9,410 bases of DNA from Bacteroidota bacterium (lineage in GTDB: Bacteria > Bacteroidota > Bacteroidia > Chitinophagales > Chitinophagaceae), in the NCBI GenBank assembly GCA_023429365.1, contig JAEYVW010000157.1, positions 1 through 9,410 of the forward strand, in the 5' to 3' direction. Positions 1 through 5,811 of this stretch are shown here, piece after piece. The notes beneath the pieces are model-generated. The model saw only the letters and a list, made by a program, of their open reading frames with translations, was not told the origin of the DNA and did no database searches. The position numbers and the translations under genes were made by a program. Each line of letters begins with the position of its first letter. Position 1 is the stretch's first letter.

Positions 1-801
1 GCAGGTTTGCCGGGTATTCTGCAAGCTGTACTGGTGGTAAGCGTAGTCTGGTTTTTTGCGCTTTGGCTGAGCCGGCGATTGAAAGTTGATGATGAGTTTG
101 GTGTGATACTGGCTTCTGCGGTCGCCATCTGCGGTGTGTCGGCAGCGATCGTTGCCAGTGGCGCTATCAGGGGTGATAAGCGAAAGCTTTCCTATGTTAC
201 GACACTTGTTTTGGTCATCGCGATTACCATGCTGATCCTGCAACCCTGGTTGATCAGGCAGTTTAATATACCCGAGATGGTTGGCGGCGCCTGGCTGGGT
301 GGTACATTGGATACAACAGCTTCCGTAGCCGCCGCCGCACAGTTGGTGGGACCGGTAGCAGTAAAGACCGGTGTGATCATAAAGTTTTCGCAGAATGTAT
401 TAATAGGTGTTGCTGCGTTTTTTATTGCCGGCTGGTGGGCTTTAAGAAAGGATCCAAATCGTGTAGCCGCAACCGAAGGAAAGGGGTTGGGAATTATCTG
501 GGAGCGAATTCCAAAATTCGTACTAGGATTTATCGCCGTTTCACTGATATTTTCTTTCTTAATTCCGGCCAACACCACCCAGCAGGTAACCGGATTTTTG
601 AATGGTTTGCGCACCGTCTGGTTTGCCCTGGCATTTGTCGCCATCGGGCTGGAAGCCCGTTTTGCCGACCTGGTTAAGATACAGGGAGGCCGGCCGGCCC
701 TGGCATTTATCCTGGCACAGGTATTCAATATACTCTGGACATTGCTTTGGGCATATTTGCTGTTTGGTAATGTTTTATTGCCTGCGCCGGATAATAAGTA
801 A
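1..801 (+). CDS. YeiH/UPF0324-family putative sulfate exporter (3' part only)
   Basis: This is the C-terminal 266 residues of a polytopic inner-membrane protein; the reading frame is already open at the first base, so the true start lies outside the window. It resembles the YeiH/UPF0324 family, often annotated as putative sulfate exporters although the substrate is poorly established. Family landmarks are the small-residue helix ICGVSAAI, the GGTLDTTASVAAAAQLVG segment followed by VKTGVIIKFSQNVLIG, and a final block with VAIGLEARFADL and a last hydrophobic helix. Roughly seven hydrophobic segments are visible. E. coli YeiH has HEVAQVVAAG in the second block; here the His is replaced by Asp and the segment is Thr/Ala rich, so it is a divergent subfamily and transport specificity should not be assumed. 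The stop is TAA. The reductase gene starts 27 bp later on the same strand, so the two are probably co-transcribed. Confidence 0.85.
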   Translation, partial: AGLPGILQAVLVVSVVWFFALWLSRRLKVDDEFGVILASAVAICGVSAAIVASGAIRGDKRKLSYVTTLVLVIAITMLILQPWLIRQFNIPEMVGGAWLGGTLDTTASVAAAAQLVGPVAVKTGVIIKFSQNVLIGVAAFFIAGWWALRKDPNRVAATEGKGLGIIWERIPKFVLGFIAVSLIFSFLIPANTTQQVTGFLNGLRTVWFALAFVAIGLEARFADLVKIQGGRPALAFILAQVFNILWTLLWAYLLFGNVLLPAPDNK

Positions 802-828
802 ATTTATATTTCTAAAATTTTCATACTG

Positions 829-1746
829 ATGCAAAAGATATACCTGAGTGACTCCGGACCTAAAGTATCACCTGCCGTCTATGGCTTTTGGAGATGGGAT
901 GATACCAGTGCGCATGGCGCGGAAACAATGGAAAGGATTGTGAACCTTTGTCTCGAACTTGGCATCAACACCTTTGATCATGCTGATGTCTATGGCGGAT
1001 ATCAAAGTGAAGAGATGTTTGGAAACGTGATGAAGAAAAGATCCTTTAAACGCGAGGATGTAGTTTTATTTACAAAATGCGGTGTATTACTACCACATGC
1101 GAAAAGGCCGGAAATAAGGGTAAAATATTACGATACATCAGCCAGGCATATCACCGCAAGTGTAGAGAGTTCTTTACGAAAATTAAGGACTGATTACATT
1201 GATATATTCCTGCTCGACCAGTTGGATCCCCTGTCAAACCTGGAGGAAACGGCTTTGACGCTGGAACGCCTTCGGACATCGGGTAAGATCCGCAATGTAG
1301 GGGTAGCCAATTTTTCAGTTTTCCAGCACCAGTTGCTGGCATCTTATTTAAAAATACCCATTGTTACCAATCATATCGAATTGAACCTGCTGAATACTAC
1401 CGCACTTGACAATGGCCAGATCGATTATATCAAGCAACGTTATATGCGGCCGCTGGCTGCTGCGCCCCTGGCGGGCGGCAGGATCGAGAATGGCACAGAT
1501 CCCCTGGCGGTACGCGTGCATTACAAGCTCGGTGAGATCGGGAAAAAGTATAATGCCAACGTAGAATCGATTGCGGTGGCCTGGCTGATCAAGTTAGGTG
1601 CGCTTCCGCTTATTGGAACCCTGAATGAACAACGCATTCGGAATATTGTGAATGGATTTGATGTCGATCTCGATCAGCAGGACTGGTATGATCTCTACAA
1701 TACTTCGCGTGAAGAAGTGCATTCGAAGCAGGAGTTTGCGGAGTAG
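829..1746 (+). CDS. YdhF-like aldo/keto reductase with a substituted catalytic His
   Basis: This 305-residue protein is a full-length aldo/keto reductase of the YdhF type, expected to be a cytoplasmic NADPH-dependent oxidoreductase with a TIM-barrel fold. Visible landmarks are INTFDHADVYGGYQSE (residues 46-61, with tetrad Asp50 and Tyr55), FTKCG with the tetrad Lys83, KIRNVGVANFS (about residues 157-167), and a C-terminal LIGTLNEQRI that fits the cofactor-phosphate loop. In E. coli YdhF the tetrad His lies in LLIHRPDPL; the aligned segment here is FLLDQLDPL, so residue 130 is Asp. The codon is GAC, one base away from the His codon CAC. The rest of the fold is intact and the frame is unbroken, so this is not a plain pseudogene. 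Activity on usual carbonyl substrates may be weakened or altered (inference). The physiological substrate is unknown. The ATG start matches the N-terminus of YdhF. Confidence 0.9.
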   Translation: MQKIYLSDSGPKVSPAVYGFWRWDDTSAHGAETMERIVNLCLELGINTFDHADVYGGYQSEEMFGNVMKKRSFKREDVVLFTKCGVLLPHAKRPEIRVKYYDTSARHITASVESSLRKLRTDYIDIFLLDQLDPLSNLEETALTLERLRTSGKIRNVGVANFSVFQHQLLASYLKIPIVTNHIELNLLNTTALDNGQIDYIKQRYMRPLAAAPLAGGRIENGTDPLAVRVHYKLGEIGKKYNANVESIAVAWLIKLGALPLIGTLNEQRIRNIVNGFDVDLDQQDWYDLYNTSREEVHSKQEFAE

Positions 1747-1774
1747 CTTTTTTCGGGGACTTGGGACCCGATAG

Positions 1775-1888
1775 CTATCTGGTTAGTAATTTGGAATTTG
1801 GGTCTAGACTTGTTGAAACGCGATGTTTGATGGAATCGAAAAGTTGTTCTCTTAGTTCATAGGGATACTTTTTTTCATCGGTGTCCAT
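1775..1888 (-). CDS. Possible 37-residue small protein spanning repeat copy A
   Basis: A minus-strand frame starts at an ATG (1888-1886) and ends at TAG (1777-1775), giving 37 residues. It begins MDTDEKKYPYELREQ and continues with a charged, helix-like stretch that includes FDSIKH. Without a start codon requirement the frame stays open another 18 codons upstream, through the 1893-1912 hairpin, to a TGA. Repeat copy B is open in the same relative frame and encodes a clearly similar stretch: YPYELREQ is shared, followed by FD and IKH with substitutions between them. Of the nine base differences between the copies, only two are synonymous, which does not argue for strong protein-level selection. 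I do not recognise the peptide. It may be a remnant of a larger gene carried in a repeat, or chance openness of non-coding DNA. Confidence 0.2.
   Translation of the reverse strand: MDTDEKKYPYELREQLFDSIKHRVSTSLDPNSKLLTR
1787..1868 (+). repeat. 82-bp direct repeat, copy A
   Basis: This aligns without gaps to 1971-2052 with 73 of 82 positions identical by hand count. The last 25 bases, ending in TTCATAGGGATAC, are identical in both copies, and the differences lie in the first two thirds. It begins with a TAATTTGG tract. The copies start 184 bp apart. Read on the minus strand it forms part of a small open frame (see 1775-1888). This is either a local duplication or two insertions of a dispersed genomic repeat; the window cannot tell which. 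Confidence 0.9.
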
Positions 1889-1892
1889 GGAT

Positions 1893-1912
1893 GCCGGAAC
1901 TCCCGTTCCGGC
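1893..1912. repeat. Perfect 8-bp hairpin with a 4-base loop
   Basis: GCCGGAAC at 1893-1900 and GTTCCGGC at 1905-1912 are exact reverse complements separated by TCCC. The stem is GC-rich compared with the AT-rich surroundings. No T run follows on either strand, so it does not look like an intrinsic terminator. It sits between the two 82-bp repeats. Confidence 0.7.
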
Positions 1913-1970
1913 CAGCAAGAACGGAACCAGCCTCCTGACCGCTCACTTAACCCTTACCGTTGAGATGTCT

Positions 1971-2052
1971 TAATTTGGGATTTGGATCGAGACTTGATGA
2001 AACTTGATGTTTGATGACATCGAAAATTTGTTCTCTTAGTTCATAGGGATAC
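1971..2052 (+). repeat. 82-bp direct repeat, copy B
   Basis: This is the second copy of the repeat at 1787-1868, at 89% identity and with no gaps. It is followed at 2057-2080 by an inverted AATTTGG-type tract, so 1971-2080 has roughly inverted ends. On the minus strand this copy is also open through the repeat, reading GYPYELREQIFD at its start, but a TAG lies two codons upstream and there is no ATG. Confidence 0.9.
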
Positions 2053-2228
2053 CCCACCTAATTCCAAATTCCCAACCATTGCTGTCCGGAATAAAATCTT
2101 GGATAGTTGTCAGAACCTTTGACCCGCGCGGCATCTATGACTTTTACATTTACAGGGGCTTTGCTTTATTTTTCCTGGAAACTCTTAGTTTTGCTAGCCG
2201 TAGTTGAAATGTATCGATGTGTCAGGAT

Positions 2229-2338
2229 ACCACAGCGCACACTGCGGACACAGCGAAGTATTCGCATCAGGTCCTGTTCTACGTAGCAGATTTTATCACG
2301 AAAACGGCTTTCGCTGTGCTTGCCGTGCCCGCCGTGGT
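2229..2338. repeat. Long imperfect palindrome with 29-bp arms
   Basis: The left arm (2229-2257) and the right arm (2310-2338) are inverted copies matching at 22 of 29 positions. The outer bases ACCAC and the inner block CACAGCGAA match exactly. The 52-base spacer also has partial symmetry around the palindrome CTACGTAG (2279-2286), whose centre is within about one base of the centre of the arms. The whole element could therefore fold into one long hairpin as RNA or single-stranded DNA. Its CACAG/CTGTG-rich arms recall the dispersed CACAGAGG-like intergenic hairpin repeats seen in many bacterial genomes (general recollection, not a database match). The antisense open frame at 2166-2417 is a by-product of this element. 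Confidence 0.75.
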
Positions 2339-2444
2339 TTATAGTACTCCGGTTCCCCGGACAATAATGGTTAGTAATTGGTAATTTGGGATTGGAGGAA
2401 TCCACAAATACAGACATTATAAATTAGCAAATACAAAAACCACC

Positions 2445-3233
2445 TTGCCTCCCTTTATCTGGTATATCCTCCTGGGTATCGTTGTGCTGTCGATACTTGT
2501 CTACCTGCTGCAGGAGAAATTCATTTTTAAGCCCGAGAAACTGAAAAAAGATTTCCAGTTCAAGTACGATATCCCGTTTAGGGAATATTTTTTCGATATC
2601 CAGCCGGGGGTCAGTATCAACGGGTTGCACTTTTACAGGGAAAATCCCTCGGGGCTTATCCTGTATTTTCACGGCAACTCACGCAGTATTAAGGGATGGG
2701 CAAAATATGCCAGGGATTTCTATCGTTACAACTACGATGTAGTGCTGGTCGACTACCGGGGATTTGGCAAAAGCACCGGGAAGCGAAGTGAAAAGGAAAT
2801 GCTGGCGGATATGCAATTCGTTTATTCGAAGCTAAAAGAAAGTTACGACGAACAGCACATCATTGTTTACGGAAGGAGCATCGGCAGCGGCTTTGCATCA
2901 AAACTGGCTTCTGACAATAACCCGCGGTTCCTTATACTGGATGCGCCGTATTATAGTTTTTTGAAAGTGGTGGAACGCTTTGTACCGATACTTCCGGTGC
3001 GATTTGTATTGCGTTACCACCTGCGTACCGATCGATGGGTGCCCCAGGTAAAATGTCATATCTATATCCTGCATGGCACAAAAGACTGGCTGATACCGAT
3101 AAAGCATAGTGAAAGATTGCAAAAGATCAATCCCCAGAAAATCACATTGATCCGGATTCACGGCGGAGGGCATAATAACCTGCCCTTATTCGACGAATAT
3201 CATAATTTCGTTCGTGATATCCTGAAGTACTAG
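2445..3233 (+). CDS. Membrane-anchored alpha/beta hydrolase (ABHD13/Bem46-like), first paralog
   Basis: This 262-residue serine hydrolase has one N-terminal membrane helix (about residues 4-22, ending YLLQEKFIFKP). The catalytic domain probably faces the periplasm (inference). The fold is marked by LYFHGN (73-78, oxyanion region), DYRGFGKSTG (103-112), the nucleophile elbow GRSIG with Ser145, Asp214 in ILHGTKDWLIP and His243 in GGGHNNL, giving a complete Ser-Asp-His triad. The family resembles ABHD13/ABHD12/Bem46 hydrolases; the substrate is unknown, with esters or lipids possible. The start is TTG at 2445: the frame is open back to a TAA at 2382 but holds no ATG or GTG there, and the next GTG (2484) would cut into the membrane helix. 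It is paralogous to the hydrolase at 4980-5795. The lipoprotein gene follows on the same strand after 82 bp. Confidence 0.88.
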   Translation: MPPFIWYILLGIVVLSILVYLLQEKFIFKPEKLKKDFQFKYDIPFREYFFDIQPGVSINGLHFYRENPSGLILYFHGNSRSIKGWAKYARDFYRYNYDVVLVDYRGFGKSTGKRSEKEMLADMQFVYSKLKESYDEQHIIVYGRSIGSGFASKLASDNNPRFLILDAPYYSFLKVVERFVPILPVRFVLRYHLRTDRWVPQVKCHIYILHGTKDWLIPIKHSERLQKINPQKITLIRIHGGGHNNLPLFDEYHNFVRDILKY

Positions 3234-3315
3234 TGGGGTGTTAAGATTTCCGTAAATAAGCATCCGGCTTTTAACAAAAATCCGGCTCCATCGTCCAATA
3301 TTGAAACGAACCGAT

Positions 3316-4467
3316 ATGAAACCGAAACTCTACATTTTATTCCTCCTTCTGTTCTCGACAGTATTTTTTTCGTGTAAAAATGCACAGAAACTTTACAACA
3401 GCGGAGACTATGACCAGGCTGTACAGGTAGCAGCAAAAAAACTACAGAAAAAACCGAACGATACAAAGACGATGTATGTCATCCAGGACGCATATCGTTA
3501 TGCAGTAGATGACCACGAAAGCAAGATCCGCAATCTTTCTACATCGAGCAATGAATTGCGTGCTGAGAAAATCTATAGTGAATACCTGCAGTTGCAAAGC
3601 CTGTATGAAACCATCCGCAGAACCCCTGCGGTATTTGATATCGTAAGGCCTACCGATTATTCGTCATTTGTGTCAACATACCGGGAAGAAGCCAGTAACG
3701 TTCGTGTGGAAAGAGGACTCGACCTGATGGAGGGTAATGATAAAGCCAGCTTCCGTGAAGCATATTATGAGTTTCAAAAAGCGCTTGCTTTAAAACCCGG
3801 CGACCTGTCCATCAAACAAAAAATGGACGATGCATATGCCTATGCCGTTACAAATGTTGTGATCCTGCCCCTCACACGTGTAGGTCTGCAGTATGGCTCC
3901 TATAATTTCGACTACCAGAATTTCAATTACGACCTGGTACGCTACCTGGGCAATAACAACCGCTCCAACTTTACCCGGTTCTATGCTGAGTCTCAGCCAG
4001 GCTACCGCGATATCAGGGCCGACAATTTTGTTGAGATGCGCTTCAGTGATGTTAACATCGGTCGCTATAGCGACAGTCGTGAGACCAGGGAAGTGAGTAA
4101 GGAAGTTGTCACCAAGGAGATCGTAGTAGCGAAGGATTCGGTAAGAAAGGAATACAGCACCGTAAAAGCAAAGGTGACCGTTACAACCCGCGTCATCCGC
4201 GCCAATGCAATCCTTCAGGCCACAGCGCGTGACCAGTCAAACAGGCGGCTTTGGAGCGATACCTACCGTGGTGACTATAACTGGGTCTATAGCTTTGCCA
4301 CTTATACGGGTGATGAAAGGGCATTGTCTGATGAGGATAAAATGCTGCTCAACCAAAAGGAACAATGGCCTCCTTCCAACGATGAGATCATTCGTATCAT
4401 CATGGACGATATCCGCCGGCAAACAGAATGTGGCATTAGCGAGTATTACAACAGGATGCAATGGTAG
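3316..4467 (+). CDS. TPR-containing lipoprotein of unknown function
   Basis: A 383-residue protein begins at the ATG at 3316. An in-frame TTG at 3301 would add only five residues; the ATG places a compact basic start (MKPK) directly before the hydrophobic core, so I prefer it. The signal peptide ends in a lipobox, VFFSC with Cys20, predicting a lipoprotein. One TPR-like unit follows at about residues 24-50 (QKLYNSGDYDQAVQ) and another at about 145-180 (EAYYEFQKALALKPGD). The middle (about 195-225) is rich in Tyr, Asn and Phe. A charged Lys/Glu/Val segment (about 256-285) leads to a C-terminal region with DEIIRIIMDDIRRQTECGISEYY. I do not recognise the family of the C-terminal half. The protein may be a scaffold or assembly factor at the envelope (inference from TPR units plus lipid anchor). 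It lies between the two hydrolases and the Dabb gene on the same strand. Confidence 0.8.
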   Translation: MKPKLYILFLLLFSTVFFSCKNAQKLYNSGDYDQAVQVAAKKLQKKPNDTKTMYVIQDAYRYAVDDHESKIRNLSTSSNELRAEKIYSEYLQLQSLYETIRRTPAVFDIVRPTDYSSFVSTYREEASNVRVERGLDLMEGNDKASFREAYYEFQKALALKPGDLSIKQKMDDAYAYAVTNVVILPLTRVGLQYGSYNFDYQNFNYDLVRYLGNNNRSNFTRFYAESQPGYRDIRADNFVEMRFSDVNIGRYSDSRETREVSKEVVTKEIVVAKDSVRKEYSTVKAKVTVTTRVIRANAILQATARDQSNRRLWSDTYRGDYNWVYSFATYTGDERALSDEDKMLLNQKEQWPPSNDEIIRIIMDDIRRQTECGISEYYNRMQW

Positions 4468-4549
4468 AATAGTCGGCCTGTCCCCGATGTGTATAAGGTA
4501 GATGCTTCTAAAATTATTTTCCCTAATTTCATAGCTACTATTTTAGCGT

Positions 4550-4948
4550 ATGAAAGAATATAACCGTCGTCAATTTATCGCTACTGCCTCAGTACTTGCC
4601 GCCGCACCGTCGGTGATGGGTGCCGATGATAACCGGGAAACCGGCGTGGTGCACCATGTTTTTTTTTGGTTGAAAAATAGAGGCTCCGAAGCAGATCGGA
4701 ACCAATTGATCGAAGGTTTGAAAACCCTGAAGGGCATCCCGGAGGTAAAAAAACTGCTGGTAGGCACACCTGCCGCGACCGAACAACGCGGTGTGATCGA
4801 CAATAGTTACGATGTATCGGAACTCATGTATTTCGACAATGCAAAAGATCAGGATGCCTACCAGGTGCATCCTATTCACAAGGCATTCGTTGATAAATAC
4901 AGCCATCTCTGGGAAAAAGTGATCGTATATGATATGCAGATAGTCTGA
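4550..4948 (+). CDS. Tat-exported Dabb (stress-responsive A/B barrel) domain protein
   Basis: This 132-residue protein has a twin-arginine signal: NRRQFIATAS at residues 5-14, an Ala-rich hydrophobic stretch, and a likely cleavage near residues 24-25 (SVMGA). The mature part matches the Dabb domain: VVHHVFFWLK at the start (33-42), a central YDVSELMYFDN strand, the typical YQVHPIHKAFVDKY, and a final strand WEKVIVYDMQIV. Dabb proteins are small dimeric alpha/beta barrels, some of which have been linked to stress responses; many have no known reaction. Export by Tat implies folding before transport. The gene starts 82 bp after the lipoprotein stop, and the second hydrolase begins 31 bp after its TGA, so it may be co-transcribed with that hydrolase. 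The ATG start is fixed by the signal peptide. Confidence 0.9.
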   Translation: MKEYNRRQFIATASVLAAAPSVMGADDNRETGVVHHVFFWLKNRGSEADRNQLIEGLKTLKGIPEVKKLLVGTPAATEQRGVIDNSYDVSELMYFDNAKDQDAYQVHPIHKAFVDKYSHLWEKVIVYDMQIV

Positions 4949-4979
4949 GGACCGGGCGCCGTAAAACCGATTTGCAGTA

Positions 4980-5795
4980 ATGGAAAACACCATTATAAAG
5001 AAGATGAAGCGCTGGTTTAAGGTCATTGTGCTGGTGTACCTTGTAGTGGGCCTGGCTTTATATTTTTTTCAGGATAAAATATTATTCCATCCCCAAAAAC
5101 TCCGGGCTGATCACAAATTTAGTTTCCCCACTCCTTTTAAAGAGATCAATCTTCCTGTCAACGAGGGAAAAAACCTCAGTATCGTTCAATTCACCGTACC
5201 TGATTCATTGTGTAAGGGCGTGGTCCTGTATTTTCATGGCAACAGGAATAATATTGAACGCTATGCGGCCTACGCAGAACATTTTACCCGGAATCAGTAT
5301 GAAGTATGGATGATGGACTATCCGGGATTTGGTAAAAGTACCGGTACGCTGACTGAAGAAGGCATCTATAAAGATGCGGCAAGCGTTTACCAGATGGCAA
5401 GAAGCCGGTTTGCCAAAGACAGTATCATTTTATATGGTAAATCCCTGGGCTCGGGCGTTGCATCACAACTTGCTTCCATCAAAGATTGCAAAAAACTTAT
5501 CCTCGAAACACCTTACTATAGCGTAGTAAACCTTTTCGGCCATTATGCCTTTATGTTTCCTCCACGGCTGATCTCGAAATACCGCTTTCCCACCTATCGT
5601 TATCTTGAAAAGGTGGATGTACCTATTACAATTTTGCACGGCACCAGCGACGGCATCATTCCATTCAGCCAATCGGTAAAGCTGAAAAATAAATTTCCTG
5701 GCATTCAACTTGTCGGCATCAAAGAAGGAAGTCACAACGACCTTAGTGAGTTCCCCGCTTTTCAAAATAGCCTGGATTCAATCCTGGCAAATTAG
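4980..5795 (+). CDS. Membrane-anchored alpha/beta hydrolase (ABHD13/Bem46-like), second paralog
   Basis: This 271-residue serine hydrolase has a basic N-terminus (KKMKRWFK) before one membrane helix at about residues 14-30, then a soluble catalytic domain. The triad is Ser155 in GKSLG, Asp224 in ILHGTSDGIIP and His252 in GSHNDL; LYFHGN (83-88) gives the oxyanion region and DYPGFGKSTG (113-122) is also present. It shares YFHGN, GFGKSTG, GSG-ASxLAS, PYYS and ILHGT with the hydrolase at 2445-3233, so the two are paralogs. The ATG at 4980 is used; an in-frame ATG at 5004 (residue 9) is also possible and keeps the helix. The stop is 16 bp from the stop of the convergent minus-strand gene, and no terminator hairpin is visible there. 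The substrate is unknown. Confidence 0.9.
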   Translation: MENTIIKKMKRWFKVIVLVYLVVGLALYFFQDKILFHPQKLRADHKFSFPTPFKEINLPVNEGKNLSIVQFTVPDSLCKGVVLYFHGNRNNIERYAAYAEHFTRNQYEVWMMDYPGFGKSTGTLTEEGIYKDAASVYQMARSRFAKDSIILYGKSLGSGVASQLASIKDCKKLILETPYYSVVNLFGHYAFMFPPRLISKYRFPTYRYLEKVDVPITILHGTSDGIIPFSQSVKLKNKFPGIQLVGIKEGSHNDLSEFPAFQNSLDSILAN

Positions 5796-5811
5796 AGACC
5801 TTTCAAGCGAA

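Larger units (their letters stand above)
1747..2444. other. 698-bp gene-free region rich in repeats
   Basis: No convincing protein gene lies between the reductase and the first hydrolase. The region contains a pair of 82-bp direct repeats, a perfect short hairpin between them, four AATTTGG-type tracts (about 1787-1802, 1971-1986, an inverted one at 2057-2080, and 2381-2395), and an imperfect palindrome of about 110 bp. The sequence GGTTAGTAAT occurs twice, at 1781-1790 and 2369-2378, near the two ends of the region. The stretch 2081-2228 shows no recognisable structure. I see no clear rho-independent terminator after the reductase: a T run follows its stop codon but has no hairpin before it. 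The only frame longer than 60 codons is antisense at 2166-2417 and is explained by the palindrome. Confidence 0.8.

Noticed and set aside
192..728. Minus-strand open frame of 178 codons opposite the transporter
   Set aside because: It is antisense to a clear membrane protein gene and its translation has no coherent domain; it is a shadow of the opposite strand.
1893..1912. Hairpin as a transcription terminator for the reductase gene
   Set aside because: No T run follows the stem on either strand and it lies about 150 bp past the stop codon.
2166..2417. Minus-strand open frame of 83 codons in the intergenic region
   Set aside because: It covers the palindrome, has no recognisable domain, and its Cys/Arg/His-rich composition fits translation of the inverted repeat arms.
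3262..3287. 8-bp direct repeat ATCCGGCT at 3262 and 3280 upstream of the lipoprotein gene
   Set aside because: It is too short to separate from chance, and no promoter-like sequence could be tied to it.
4539..4546. TATTTTAG resembling the Bacteroidota -7 promoter box before the Dabb gene
   Set aside because: It is one mismatch from the motif but only three bases from the start codon, leaving no room for a leader.
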